From: an uncultured Ruminococcus sp.
GTDB taxonomy: Bacteria; Bacillota; Clostridia; Oscillospirales; CAG-272
Direction: 5' to 3'
NCBI GenBank assembly: GCA_902778205.1
Contig: CACYWX010000048.1
Location: 1 to 12,704 of the forward strand
DNA length: 12,704 bases
Part shown: positions 1-5,635 of the stretch, one piece after another
Layout: each line of letters begins with the position of its first letter
Numbering within the stretch: the first letter of the stretch is position 1
Position numbers and translations under genes: made by a program
The notes under the pieces: generated by a model
The model's input: only the letters and a program-made list of their open reading frames with translations
What the model was told of the DNA's origin: nothing
Databases searched by the model: none

Positions 1-1003
1 CCGCCTGGGCGTCGGAGGCGTAGAGCGTGGGTTCGCCCTCTCCGGACGCGCCCTGTCCCACGGAGCCGTATTCGCCCCGGGTCACTCCCATGCAGAGGCT
101 CCTCAGCCGGATGTTCCGCACGGGTCTGCCCGGCTCGCCGCGGAGGTCGAACAGCTTGAACAGCCGGGGGATACAGGCGTCCACGGTCTCCGGGGTGATG
201 CTCTCGTCCCGGGGCACGTAGTAGATCCGGCCGTTCTCCGCGTACCATTCGTCGGGCTGGCCGAAGGTCTCCGCCACGTTCTCCAGGCAGTATTCCAGCC
301 GGGAGGCCGTTCCGGGTCCGCCGTCGATGCCGAACCGGGAGGGATAGAGCATGGTCACCCGGCGGGTTTCGGGATCGTAGCGCTCGATGGGGGTGTGCTC
401 GTCGATCCAGTAATGGCAGAAGCTCAGCTGGACCCGCTCGATGTTGCGGAAATTCTTAAAATCCCCTTCCTGCGCGATAAACCATTTGGACGGGGAGAAG
501 AGCTTTCCGTCGTGGTTCTCCACGTCATCGGCGTACAGCCAGCCCTCGGCGGGATACCGGGTCAGCTTCGCCCTGGTCCCGTTCACGTAGAAGTCCGTGA
601 AGTCGATGCCGCCGGGCGCGTCCTGATTCAGAGCGGCCTCCGGAATGGGCGCGGACAGGCAGGGCACGCCGCCGAACTCGTCCCGGATCCAGTTCTCCAC
701 CCGGACGCCGCCGATCACCCGGGCCTCTCCGGGTCCGAAGGGTTCGATGGTGACGCCGGTGACGCCGGGATCCACCCGGACGGTGTCCCGCAGGCAGTGA
801 AGGCCGGGCAGGAGCTTCAGGGAGATGGGCTGGTTCACGCCGATGCGCCGCAGCTCCCGGATATAGGACAGGGCCGCGGGAATGTCCGGGAAGGGCGCGC
901 CGTCCGGGCAGGCCGCGAATTCCGTGCCGCTCATGCCGTCGGTCCGGCCGCTCCATCCGGAGGGCGCCGCATACAGGGATGTGATTTTGTTGTAGGGAAT
1001 CAT
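1..1003 (-). CDS. Right-handed parallel beta-helix protein, GH141-like (3' end beyond window)
   Basis: The 334 residues visible are the N-terminal part; the frame stays open to the left edge. Residues 33-70 carry the usual opening of this class (PF-IPAALSYIRELR, then a strand and LLPGLHCL), followed by beta-rich rungs including VTIEPFGPGEARVIGGV. Two blocks are typical of GH141-type and related beta-helix glycosidases: FYVNGTRAKLTRYP (138-151) and ENVAETFGQPDEWYAENGRIYYVP (241-264, quoted in part as ENVAETFGQ and DEWY...YYVP). Members act on complex plant or host glycans, but the substrate cannot be read here, and the catalytic region probably lies off the window. There is no signal peptide, so a cytoplasmic site is likely. 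The ATG at 1003 is chosen because AGGAGG sits 5 bases upstream. The gene follows the prsA-like gene on the same strand, with a candidate terminator between them. The fold is fairly sure; the enzyme activity is an inference. Confidence 0.8.
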   Translation of the reverse strand, partial: MIPYNKITSLYAAPSGWSGRTDGMSGTEFAACPDGAPFPDIPAALSYIRELRRIGVNQPISLKLLPGLHCLRDTVRVDPGVTGVTIEPFGPGEARVIGGVRVENWIRDEFGGVPCLSAPIPEAALNQDAPGGIDFTDFYVNGTRAKLTRYPAEGWLYADDVENHDGKLFSPSKWFIAQEGDFKNFRNIERVQLSFCHYWIDEHTPIERYDPETRRVTMLYPSRFGIDGGPGTASRLEYCLENVAETFGQPDEWYAENGRIYYVPRDESITPETVDACIPRLFKLFDLRGEPGRPVRNIRLRSLCMGVTRGEYGSVGQGASGEGEPTLYASDAQA

Positions 1004-1055
1004 AGGTACCTCCTGTTGTGAGGGTAATCCGTGTGGATTTGTTCAGCTCAGGGTA

Positions 1056-1094
1056 TGCAAAAGGAGGGCAAACCGGTGATGGTCGTCCTCCTTT
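1056..1094 (-). terminator. Candidate rho-independent terminator after the prsA-like gene
   Basis: On the minus strand AAAGGAGG (1094-1087) pairs perfectly with CCTCCTTT (1067-1060). The loop between them holds a smaller ACC/GGT pairing. The stem is followed only by a short T run (TTTT then GC). It begins about 18 bases after the stop codon at 1112. The weak T tract may make it leaky, so the beta-helix gene could be partly read through from the prsA promoter; no convincing promoter was found for that gene. Confidence 0.5.
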
Positions 1095-1111
1095 CGGATC
1101 GTATGAAGCCG

Positions 1112-2548
1112 TCAGGCGTTCATGCTCTTGGCAACTTTTTCGTTGTAGGTGACGGTTTCGCCGCGCTGGGCCAGCAGGTCGGAGTAGTCCTGATTCTTCA
1201 GGGCGTCCTCCGCCTGAGTCTCCCACACGACGAGATCGCTCTCGCCCACGTAATACATGATGTGCCAGCCATACTGCTCGCTCTCGATCAGGGCGTGGTC
1301 GCCGGGCTTTCTGGCCGCGTCGAAGAGCCAGCTGTCGAATTCGTCGATCATGGCGCCGGGCGTCACATCCTCATAGAGACCGCCGACCTCATTGGAGCCG
1401 GGATCCTCGGAGTATTCGCCGCAGAGCTCGATGAACTTGTCCTCGCTGAAGCCTGCCGCTTCCCATTCCGCGTAGACCTCGTCCGCCTTGGAGGAATCCT
1501 CGTAGGTGGTGTTGAGGAACAGAATGTGGCGCACGTTCCGGGCGTGGGTGTCGTCCAGATAGGCGGCCTTCGTCAAGAGATACGTGGTGAAGGTGTCCCC
1601 GCTGTCCTCGTCGATGACGGTGGCGTCACCCGCGGAAGCGCTGCCGGCCCATTCGCTGACGCCGGAGGGCAGGGCGGCGGTGGAAACATGGGTCTGCTTC
1701 GCGCCCTCCACAGCCGCATCGATGTCCTCAGCCGCCATGCCGGTGCCGGAGAGGATGGAACGGAGAGAGGATTCAAAGGCGTTCCCGTCGGCGGCTCCGG
1801 ACAGCTCGTCGGCAGCCTTCTTCGCGGCGTCTGCTTCCTCCGCGCTGGTGGAAACGGGGTTGCCGTCGTCGTCATAGGTGCGGAAGGAGGCGGCGTTGAA
1901 CTGATAGCTGTAAAGATCCACGCCCTTGAGCGCGTCGGCGTTCTCGTCGGCGTAGGCCTTCAGGTCTTCGTCGGTGTACTGGAAGCTGTCCATCACCTGC
2001 GTATAGGCCTTCTGCGCAAGCGCGGTGAGCTCCATGCACTTCTTCACGTCGCTCTTCTTCACGGCGTTGCCGGTCATGAGGCGGAGATACTCGTTCAGGC
2101 TGTAGCCCGCGGTCTTGGCCTGGTCCTCCAGGGTGTCAAGCTGTCCGTCGATCTCGGCCCGGTCGTCCGCGGTCAGCTCGTTGCCGTTCTCACGGCCGAT
2201 CTCGCAGAGGGTCAGCATGTTCTTCGCGTAGTCCCGGGTCAGGCTCACCAGGTAGTCGAACCAGGAGCCGCCGTCCGTCATGTAGGGGCAGTCCTGACTC
2301 TTCAGGGACACGCCCTGCTGCACGCCCAGATAGCTGAACGCGGAGGCGTAGTTCTGATACTGGGAGTTGTAGAAATAGGAGAACATCATGCCGTCGACGG
2401 AATAATGCTCGGATTTCAAGGCAACCTTGCTTCTCTGTACCGTGCCGGAATTGTAGAGAGTGTTGTAGACAGCCAGTCCGACGACCAGCAGCGCCGCAAC
2501 GATCACGCACACGGTGATCAGCAGGGACTTTCTTTTTTCCTTGTTCAT
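1112..2548 (-). CDS. Membrane-anchored parvulin-type peptidyl-prolyl isomerase (PrsA/SurA-like foldase)
   Basis: The protein has 478 residues. A positively charged start (MNKEKRK) leads into one membrane helix at about residues 9-28. A SurA_N/PrsA-like helical region follows (about 45-330), with an alanine-rich insert near 236-285. A PpiC rotamase domain occupies about 337-437, with its signature VRHILF (339-344), YSEDPGSNEVGGLYEDV (379-395) and YGWHIMYYVGE (426-436). The two parvulin histidines are H341 and H429. Such proteins help secreted proteins fold at the outer face of the membrane. Bacillus PrsA is a lipoprotein; here no lipobox is seen and the helix acts as the anchor. An ATG 30 bases upstream is in frame, but it lacks a ribosome binding site and lies only about 16 bases from the expected transcription start. 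AAGGAG at 2564-2559 supports the start used here. Confidence 0.9.
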   Translation of the reverse strand: MNKEKRKSLLITVCVIVAALLVVGLAVYNTLYNSGTVQRSKVALKSEHYSVDGMMFSYFYNSQYQNYASAFSYLGVQQGVSLKSQDCPYMTDGGSWFDYLVSLTRDYAKNMLTLCEIGRENGNELTADDRAEIDGQLDTLEDQAKTAGYSLNEYLRLMTGNAVKKSDVKKCMELTALAQKAYTQVMDSFQYTDEDLKAYADENADALKGVDLYSYQFNAASFRTYDDDGNPVSTSAEEADAAKKAADELSGAADGNAFESSLRSILSGTGMAAEDIDAAVEGAKQTHVSTAALPSGVSEWAGSASAGDATVIDEDSGDTFTTYLLTKAAYLDDTHARNVRHILFLNTTYEDSSKADEVYAEWEAAGFSEDKFIELCGEYSEDPGSNEVGGLYEDVTPGAMIDEFDSWLFDAARKPGDHALIESEQYGWHIMYYVGESDLVVWETQAEDALKNQDYSDLLAQRGETVTYNEKVAKSMNA

Positions 2549-2600
2549 GGGAAGTGCGCTCCTTTCCAAACTGCGCATGAATAAATCGGGTCACTTGGTT

Positions 2601-2629
2601 ATTATAGCATAGTTTGAAGCGGAATGCAA
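2601..2629 (-). promoter_or_regulatory. Sigma-A promoter of the prsA-like gene
   Basis: On the minus strand TTGCAT (2629-2624) and a perfect TATAAT (2606-2601) are separated by exactly 17 bases. Transcription would start near 2594, giving a leader of about 46 bases. It is divergent from the hydE promoter, with about 55 bases between the two -35 boxes. Confidence 0.85.
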
Positions 2630-2683
2630 GCGTTCACAGAACTTTTACCGTTCCGTTCCCGATTTTTCACAACCGTCCCCGTC

Positions 2684-2712
2684 TTGCAATCCGGACGCGC
2701 CTGTGCTATAAT
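2684..2712 (+). promoter_or_regulatory. Sigma-A promoter of hydE
   Basis: TTGCAA (2684-2689) and a perfect TATAAT (2707-2712) are spaced by 17 bases. The expected start near 2719 gives a short leader of about 22 bases to the ATG at 2742. Confidence 0.85.
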
Positions 2713-2730
2713 GACGCAAAACGAACGACA

Positions 2731-2736
2731 TGAGGA
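2731..2736 (+). promoter_or_regulatory. Ribosome binding site that decides the hydE start
   Basis: TGAGGA lies 5 bases before the ATG at 2742. It overlaps the alternative in-frame ATG at 2730, which has no Shine-Dalgarno sequence of its own and would lie only about 10 bases from the transcription start. Confidence 0.6.
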
Positions 2737-2741
2737 ACGCC

Positions 2742-3791
2742 ATGAACACGGAACCCTCCTCCCTCCTCTCCCCCGTCGAACGGCTGGAACGGGACAAAAC
2801 CCTCTCCGACGCGGAATTCGCGGCCCTGCTCGACACCGACGCCCATGACGCCGCGCTCTTTTCCGCCGCCGACCGGGTCCGCCGGAGCGTCTACGGAACC
2901 GACGTCTACGTCCGGGGACTGATCGAGTTTACCAATATCTGCAAAAACGACTGCTTCTACTGCGGCATCCGGCGCAGCAATCAAAACGCCTCCCGCTACC
3001 GTCTGGACGAGGAGGAGATCCTCGGGTGCTGCTTCTCCGGATGGGAGCTGGGCTACCGCACCTTCGTCCTGCAGGGCGGCGAGGATCCCTTCTTCACGGA
3101 CGACAGAATCTGCCGCATCGTCTCCCGGATCAAGCACCATTTTCCGGAGTGCGCCGTGACCCTCTCCATCGGGGAGAAGAGCCGGGCCTCCTATCAGGCC
3201 TATTTCGACGCCGGCGCGGACCGCTACCTGCTCCGCCACGAGACCGCCAGCCCCTGGCTCTACGGTCAGCTCCATCCCGCCTCCATGAGCCTCGACAACC
3301 GCGTCCGCTGCCTGTGGGACCTGAAGGACATCGGATATGCCGTTGGCGCGGGCATGATGGTGGGACCGCCGCGTCAGACCACGGAGCATCTCATTGAGGA
3401 TCTGCGGTTCCTGGAAAAGCTCGGCCCTCACATGATCGGCATCGGGCCCTACCTCACCCACCGGGACACGCCCTTCGCCGCAGAGCCCAACGGGAGCCTC
3501 GCCATGACCCTGCGTCTTCTGGCCGTGCTGCGCCTCATGTTCCCCCATGCCCTGATCCCTGCCACCACCGCCCTGGGCACCATCCATCCGAAGGGCCGGG
3601 AAATGGGGCTGAAGGCCGGGGCCAACGTCATCATGCCGAACCTGTCCCCCGTGGGCGTGCGGAAGAAGTACGAGCTGTACGAGAACAAGATCTGCACCGG
3701 GGAGGAGGCCGCCGAGTGCCGGGTCTGCCTGGACCGCCGGGTGGAGTCCGCCGGATACCGGGTGGTGGTGGACCGCGGCGATCCGAAATGA
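2742..3791 (+). CDS. hydE: [FeFe] hydrogenase H-cluster radical SAM maturase HydE
   Basis: HydE is a radical S-adenosylmethionine enzyme. With HydG and HydF it builds the diiron subcluster of [FeFe] hydrogenase in the cytoplasm. The protein has 349 residues, the usual length. The CX3CX2C [4Fe-4S] site is C67, C71 and C74, inside the family context GLIEFTNICKNDCFYCGIR. RHETAS (165-170) and GAGMMVGPPRQT (202-213) also match the family. At the C-terminus C318, C326 and C329 have the spacing of the second, dispensable Fe-S cluster described in the Thermotoga maritima enzyme. The start at 2742 is preferred over 2730 from the ribosome binding site and short leader. The gene has its own promoter; hydF, hydG and hydrogenase genes are not in this window. 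Confidence 0.95.
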   Translation: MNTEPSSLLSPVERLERDKTLSDAEFAALLDTDAHDAALFSAADRVRRSVYGTDVYVRGLIEFTNICKNDCFYCGIRRSNQNASRYRLDEEEILGCCFSGWELGYRTFVLQGGEDPFFTDDRICRIVSRIKHHFPECAVTLSIGEKSRASYQAYFDAGADRYLLRHETASPWLYGQLHPASMSLDNRVRCLWDLKDIGYAVGAGMMVGPPRQTTEHLIEDLRFLEKLGPHMIGIGPYLTHRDTPFAAEPNGSLAMTLRLLAVLRLMFPHALIPATTALGTIHPKGREMGLKAGANVIMPNLSPVGVRKKYELYENKICTGEEAAECRVCLDRRVESAGYRVVVDRGDPK

Positions 3792-3841
3792 AGAAGCGCG
3801 CCCCTTCCCATTAAGCTTTGATTAAGTCCCGCCCGTGCGCC

Positions 3842-3870
3842 TTGACGGCGGGGAACGGTTCCGGTATAAT
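3842..3870 (+). promoter_or_regulatory. Sigma-A promoter of the duplicated 2TM membrane protein gene
   Basis: TTGACG (3842-3847) and a perfect TATAAT (3865-3870) are spaced by 17 bases. CCCGCC shortly upstream and GGCGGG overlapping the -35 and spacer form a short inverted repeat, which could be an operator half-site pair or chance in GC-rich DNA. No clear terminator for hydE is seen before this promoter. Confidence 0.85.
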
Positions 3871-3921
3871 ACAGGCAGAACATCCGACGGGATCCCCCGC
3901 CGCGGAACGGAGGCGCACAAC

Positions 3922-4614
3922 ATGAAGGACGAGCTGAACAAGAAAATAAAGGAGCTCTGCGAGGAAGCCGGAAGCGCGTCCGCCGCGGCCATGGCTCCCC
4001 GGCTGATCAGCGACCTGGACGTCGAGTACGACAAGCGGGTGCGGGCCGGCATGAACGAGCTGGACGCCTACCGGGACGTGCTCCGCAGCGTGGACCGCAT
4101 CCGCGCCATGCTGAACGCCCTGCCGAAGGATCCCCCTAAGGATCCCGGAATACGGACCGCCGGAAGCGGTGCCGCCGGAGAAGCCGCCCGCATCTTCGGA
4201 GAGGATGACGAAGAGGACGGCTGGAATCCGGTGGAGGACTTCAACGACCGGATGGCCGGGCGGAAGACGCTGAGCTTCTATCTCGACAAGGCGTCCGCGC
4301 TTCTCTGGGTGGGGACCTCCCTTGTGTACTTCCTCTGGTCCCTGACCTTCGGCGGATGGCATTATACCTGGCTGATCTTCCTGTGGGCGACGCTGGGTCA
4401 GATCATCCTGTCGGGAGCCGAGGACTACAACAAGAACCTGAACATCCGCAAGACCATGCACGACACCGCCTCCGGATGTCTGTGGGTGGGCGCGGTGATC
4501 CTGTTCTTCCTGGCCGGCTTCGGACTGGGGCTCTGGCGCTTCTCCTGGCTGGTCTTTCTCGCCGCCACCGCTGCCCAGATCCTCCTGGGAGCCTTCCTGG
4601 GTGACGGAAAGTGA
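3922..4614 (+). CDS. Membrane protein with N-terminal helical (HAAS/DUF1700-like) region and duplicated two-helix unit
   Basis: The protein has 230 residues and its function is unknown. Residues 1-66 are helical and charged, with a pattern (DLDVEYDKRVRAGMNELDAY, 31-50) resembling HAAS/DUF1700 domains of Firmicutes membrane proteins. A proline/glycine-rich acidic linker follows (67-110, including EDDEED). Two copies of a 38-residue unit come next at 126-163 and 185-222. Both have LWVG near the start, a central W, then a WL-FL-AT-QI-L pattern, and each forms two membrane helices. The ATG at 3922 has GGAGG 8 bases upstream; an in-frame ATG at 3835 precedes the promoter and is dismissed. HAAS-type proteins usually sit beside PadR regulators. 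Here the next gene is a MarR regulator with its own promoter, so a link is only possible. The TM layout is sure, the HAAS assignment moderate. Confidence 0.75.
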   Translation: MKDELNKKIKELCEEAGSASAAAMAPRLISDLDVEYDKRVRAGMNELDAYRDVLRSVDRIRAMLNALPKDPPKDPGIRTAGSGAAGEAARIFGEDDEEDGWNPVEDFNDRMAGRKTLSFYLDKASALLWVGTSLVYFLWSLTFGGWHYTWLIFLWATLGQIILSGAEDYNKNLNIRKTMHDTASGCLWVGAVILFFLAGFGLGLWRFSWLVFLAATAAQILLGAFLGDGK

Positions 4615-4634
4615 CCCGGGCGACGGAAAGTGAC
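4603..4634 (+). repeat. 13-bp direct repeat straddling a stop codon
   Basis: GACGGAAAGTGAC occurs at 4603-4615 and again at 4622-4634, a 19-bp period. The first copy contains the last codons and the TGA (4612-4614) of the preceding membrane protein gene. It looks like a small tandem duplication; the second copy is out of frame and non-coding. Confidence 0.8.
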
Positions 4635-4664
4635 GCTCCCTGTCCGGTTTACTCAATATACAGG

Positions 4665-4702
4665 ATTGTTCACAAATGGCAACCGTTGCGTTTGTTGACA
4701 AT
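4665..4702 (+). promoter_or_regulatory. Candidate MarR operator: imperfect inverted repeat over the marR -35 box
   Basis: The outer arms are ATTGTTCACAAA (4665-4676) and TTTGTTGACAAT (4691-4702), matching in 10 of 12 positions as an inverted repeat. Between them GCAAC, C, GTTGC (4679-4689) is a perfect inner palindrome. The right arm contains the whole TTGACA -35 box, so a bound dimer would block RNA polymerase. MarR-family genes are often self-repressed through such sites. The assignment is by position and symmetry. Confidence 0.6.
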
Positions 4703-4723
4703 CCCGTTTTTTTATGCTATACT
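4695..4723 (+). promoter_or_regulatory. Sigma-A promoter of the MarR-family gene
   Basis: A perfect TTGACA (4695-4700) and TATACT (4718-4723) are spaced by 17 bases. The expected start near 4730 gives a leader of about 24 bases. Confidence 0.85.
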
Positions 4724-4753
4724 GGCGCAAAGTACGGTGAGCGGAGGCGCGTC

Positions 4754-5230
4754 ATGGCGGACAGGCAGGAAGTGGAAATCGCGCGGGATTTTCTGAATTT
4801 CATGGTGAATTATTATGCGATGACCAAGCGGCATATCGTGGAGACCAACCAGTATCGGTTTCACTCCCACGGCTTCTCCATGCTGTACGCCCTGCGGAGC
4901 TTCCGGGACACCCCCGTCACCATGTCCCGCTTCGCCGGGGAGATGGGCATCACCAAGCAGCAGCTCACCAAGCTGGTGAACGATCTGGAGCAGCAGAACT
5001 TCGTCCGCCGGTCCCACAACAAGGACAACCGGCGGCAGGTGTACATCGAGATCACGGACGAGGGATGCGCCCATCTGGAGCGGATGATCGGGGAGATCCT
5101 GCACGAGATCACCCGCTCCCTGGAGGACATCGCCCCCGAGGACCGGGTCCGTCTGGGCGAATGCGCCCGCACCATGGTGGAGATCTTCCGCCGCGACGCC
5201 GAGAACTGCCGGGCGAGGGATAATGGGTGA
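4754..5230 (+). CDS. MarR-family transcriptional regulator
   Basis: The protein has 158 residues, the normal size for the family. MarR proteins are winged-helix dimers that bind palindromic DNA and are released by small ligands or oxidation. Here dimerisation helices at about 5-30 and 110-155 flank the DNA-binding domain. The recognition helix is TKQQLTKLVNDLEQ (67-80). The wing, RSHNKDNRRQVYIEITDEG (86-104), holds the family's D-x-R pair (D91, R93). Cysteines at 105, 137 and 152 are present, but no redox role can be read from sequence. The ATG at 4754 is preceded by GCGGAGG with 6 bases spacing; an in-frame ATG at 4676 lies upstream of the promoter and is rejected. The ligand and targets are unknown. 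The gene itself, through the dyad at its promoter, is the likeliest target, with neighbouring genes as further options. Confidence 0.92.
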   Translation: MADRQEVEIARDFLNFMVNYYAMTKRHIVETNQYRFHSHGFSMLYALRSFRDTPVTMSRFAGEMGITKQQLTKLVNDLEQQNFVRRSHNKDNRRQVYIEITDEGCAHLERMIGEILHEITRSLEDIAPEDRVRLGECARTMVEIFRRDAENCRARDNG

Positions 5231-5391
5231 GGAAGCCGATTTCCCGCCAGGCGTGTTTCCGCCGAAGCTCCGGGAACCGTAGATAAGGCACCCACAGCGA
5301 AAGGAGCAGGTCTCGGAACGGTTCTGAATGCGCTTTTTCCCTGCCGTGCACTGCGCGCTTCGATCGCTGTTTTCGAGGTTCCCGAGAAAAC

Positions 5392-5422
5392 CGAAGAACT
5401 TCGTTGGCAACGAAGTTCTTCG
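5392..5422. repeat. Perfect 31-bp palindrome made of two CGAAG-NN-CTTCG units
   Basis: CGAAGAACTTCGTTG (5392-5406), a single central G, and CAACGAAGTTCTTCG (5408-5422) form a perfect 15-bp inverted repeat. It is also two copies of a 12-bp near-palindrome, CGAAG(AA or TT)CTTCG, with centres 19 bp apart around TTGGCAA. No T run follows on either side, so it is not an ordinary terminator. A tandem operator or part of a repeated palindromic element fits better. Confidence 0.85.
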
Positions 5423-5476
5423 CATGTTTCGGCTGACTCCACCAGACCGCGCGGTGACATGAGAGGTACGACCGTA

Positions 5477-5507
5477 TTGATCTGCAGTTTTAAGCTGTAA
5501 GGATTAT
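5477..5507 (+). promoter_or_regulatory. Weak candidate promoter for the tldD operon
   Basis: TTGATC (5477-5482) and GATTAT (5502-5507) are separated by 19 bases. Both boxes and the spacing are poor beside the other promoters here. It is listed because the tldD operon otherwise lacks a visible promoter; read-through from the MarR gene is the alternative. Confidence 0.25.
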
Positions 5508-5529
5508 GCTCCCCGGCCAAGGGGGACCT

Positions 5530-5570
5530 CCGGGAGGGGTACCTGTGGCCTGAACTGGTACCCCTCCCGG
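5530..5570 (+). repeat. 14-bp perfect inverted repeat (stem-loop) in the tldD leader
   Basis: CCGGGAGGGGTACC (5530-5543) and GGTACCCCTCCCGG (5557-5570) pair without mismatch around a 13-base loop. The stem is very GC rich and no T run follows. In RNA it would be a stable hairpin about 65 bases before the tldD start. It may be an attenuator lacking a T tract, an RNA-stabilising element, or a protein site. Confidence 0.8.
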
Positions 5571-5598
5571 CGCCCGGCCTGCGCAAGACCATTCAATT

Positions 5599-5617
5599 GG
5601 AAACGCGGAGCGTTTCC
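5599..5617 (+). promoter_or_regulatory. Small hairpin directly before the tldD ribosome binding site
   Basis: GGAAACGC and GCGTTTCC pair perfectly around a GGA loop. The hairpin ends 6 bases before AGGAGG (5624-5629). It may influence translation start or define a processed 5' end; its function is not shown. Confidence 0.5.
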
Positions 5618-5635
5618 TTCATCAGGAGGACGCGC

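Larger units (their letters stand above)
5231..5635 (+). other. 405-bp non-coding region rich in dyad symmetry, upstream of tldD
   Basis: No gene is supported here. An ATG-started frame at 5328-5462 (44 codons) has TGA directly before it and no ribosome binding site. Frames on the other strand are also open but equally unsupported. The stretch contains the perfect palindrome at 5392-5422, the hairpins at 5530-5570 and 5599-5617, and a possible long-range stem: CTCCGGGAACC (5268-5278) with GGTTCCCGAG (5377-5386), with one bulged base. No terminator with a T run was found for the MarR gene. It could be an untranslated leader with regulatory folds, a small RNA, or a copy of a dispersed palindromic element. 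Confidence 0.6.

Noticed and set aside
1031..2584. 517-codon plus-strand open frame opposite the prsA-like gene, with an AGGAGG-like stretch near 1063-1067
   Set aside because: It is the antisense shadow of a gene with a clear PpiC domain, promoter and ribosome binding site. The AGGAGG is one arm of the candidate terminator stem.
5392..5422. Palindrome considered as the marR terminator
   Set aside because: No run of T's follows the stem on either strand, so it does not meet the pattern of an intrinsic terminator.
4712..5425. 237-codon minus-strand frame covering the marR gene and the following gap
   Set aside because: It is antisense to a canonical MarR gene and has no start signals or domain.
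5328..5462. 44-codon plus-strand frame between marR and tldD, considered as a small protein or TldD/TldE peptide substrate
   Set aside because: A stop codon directly precedes the ATG, the nearest AAGGAG is over 20 bases away, and the frame runs through the perfect palindrome. There is no leader/core pattern like a RiPP precursor.
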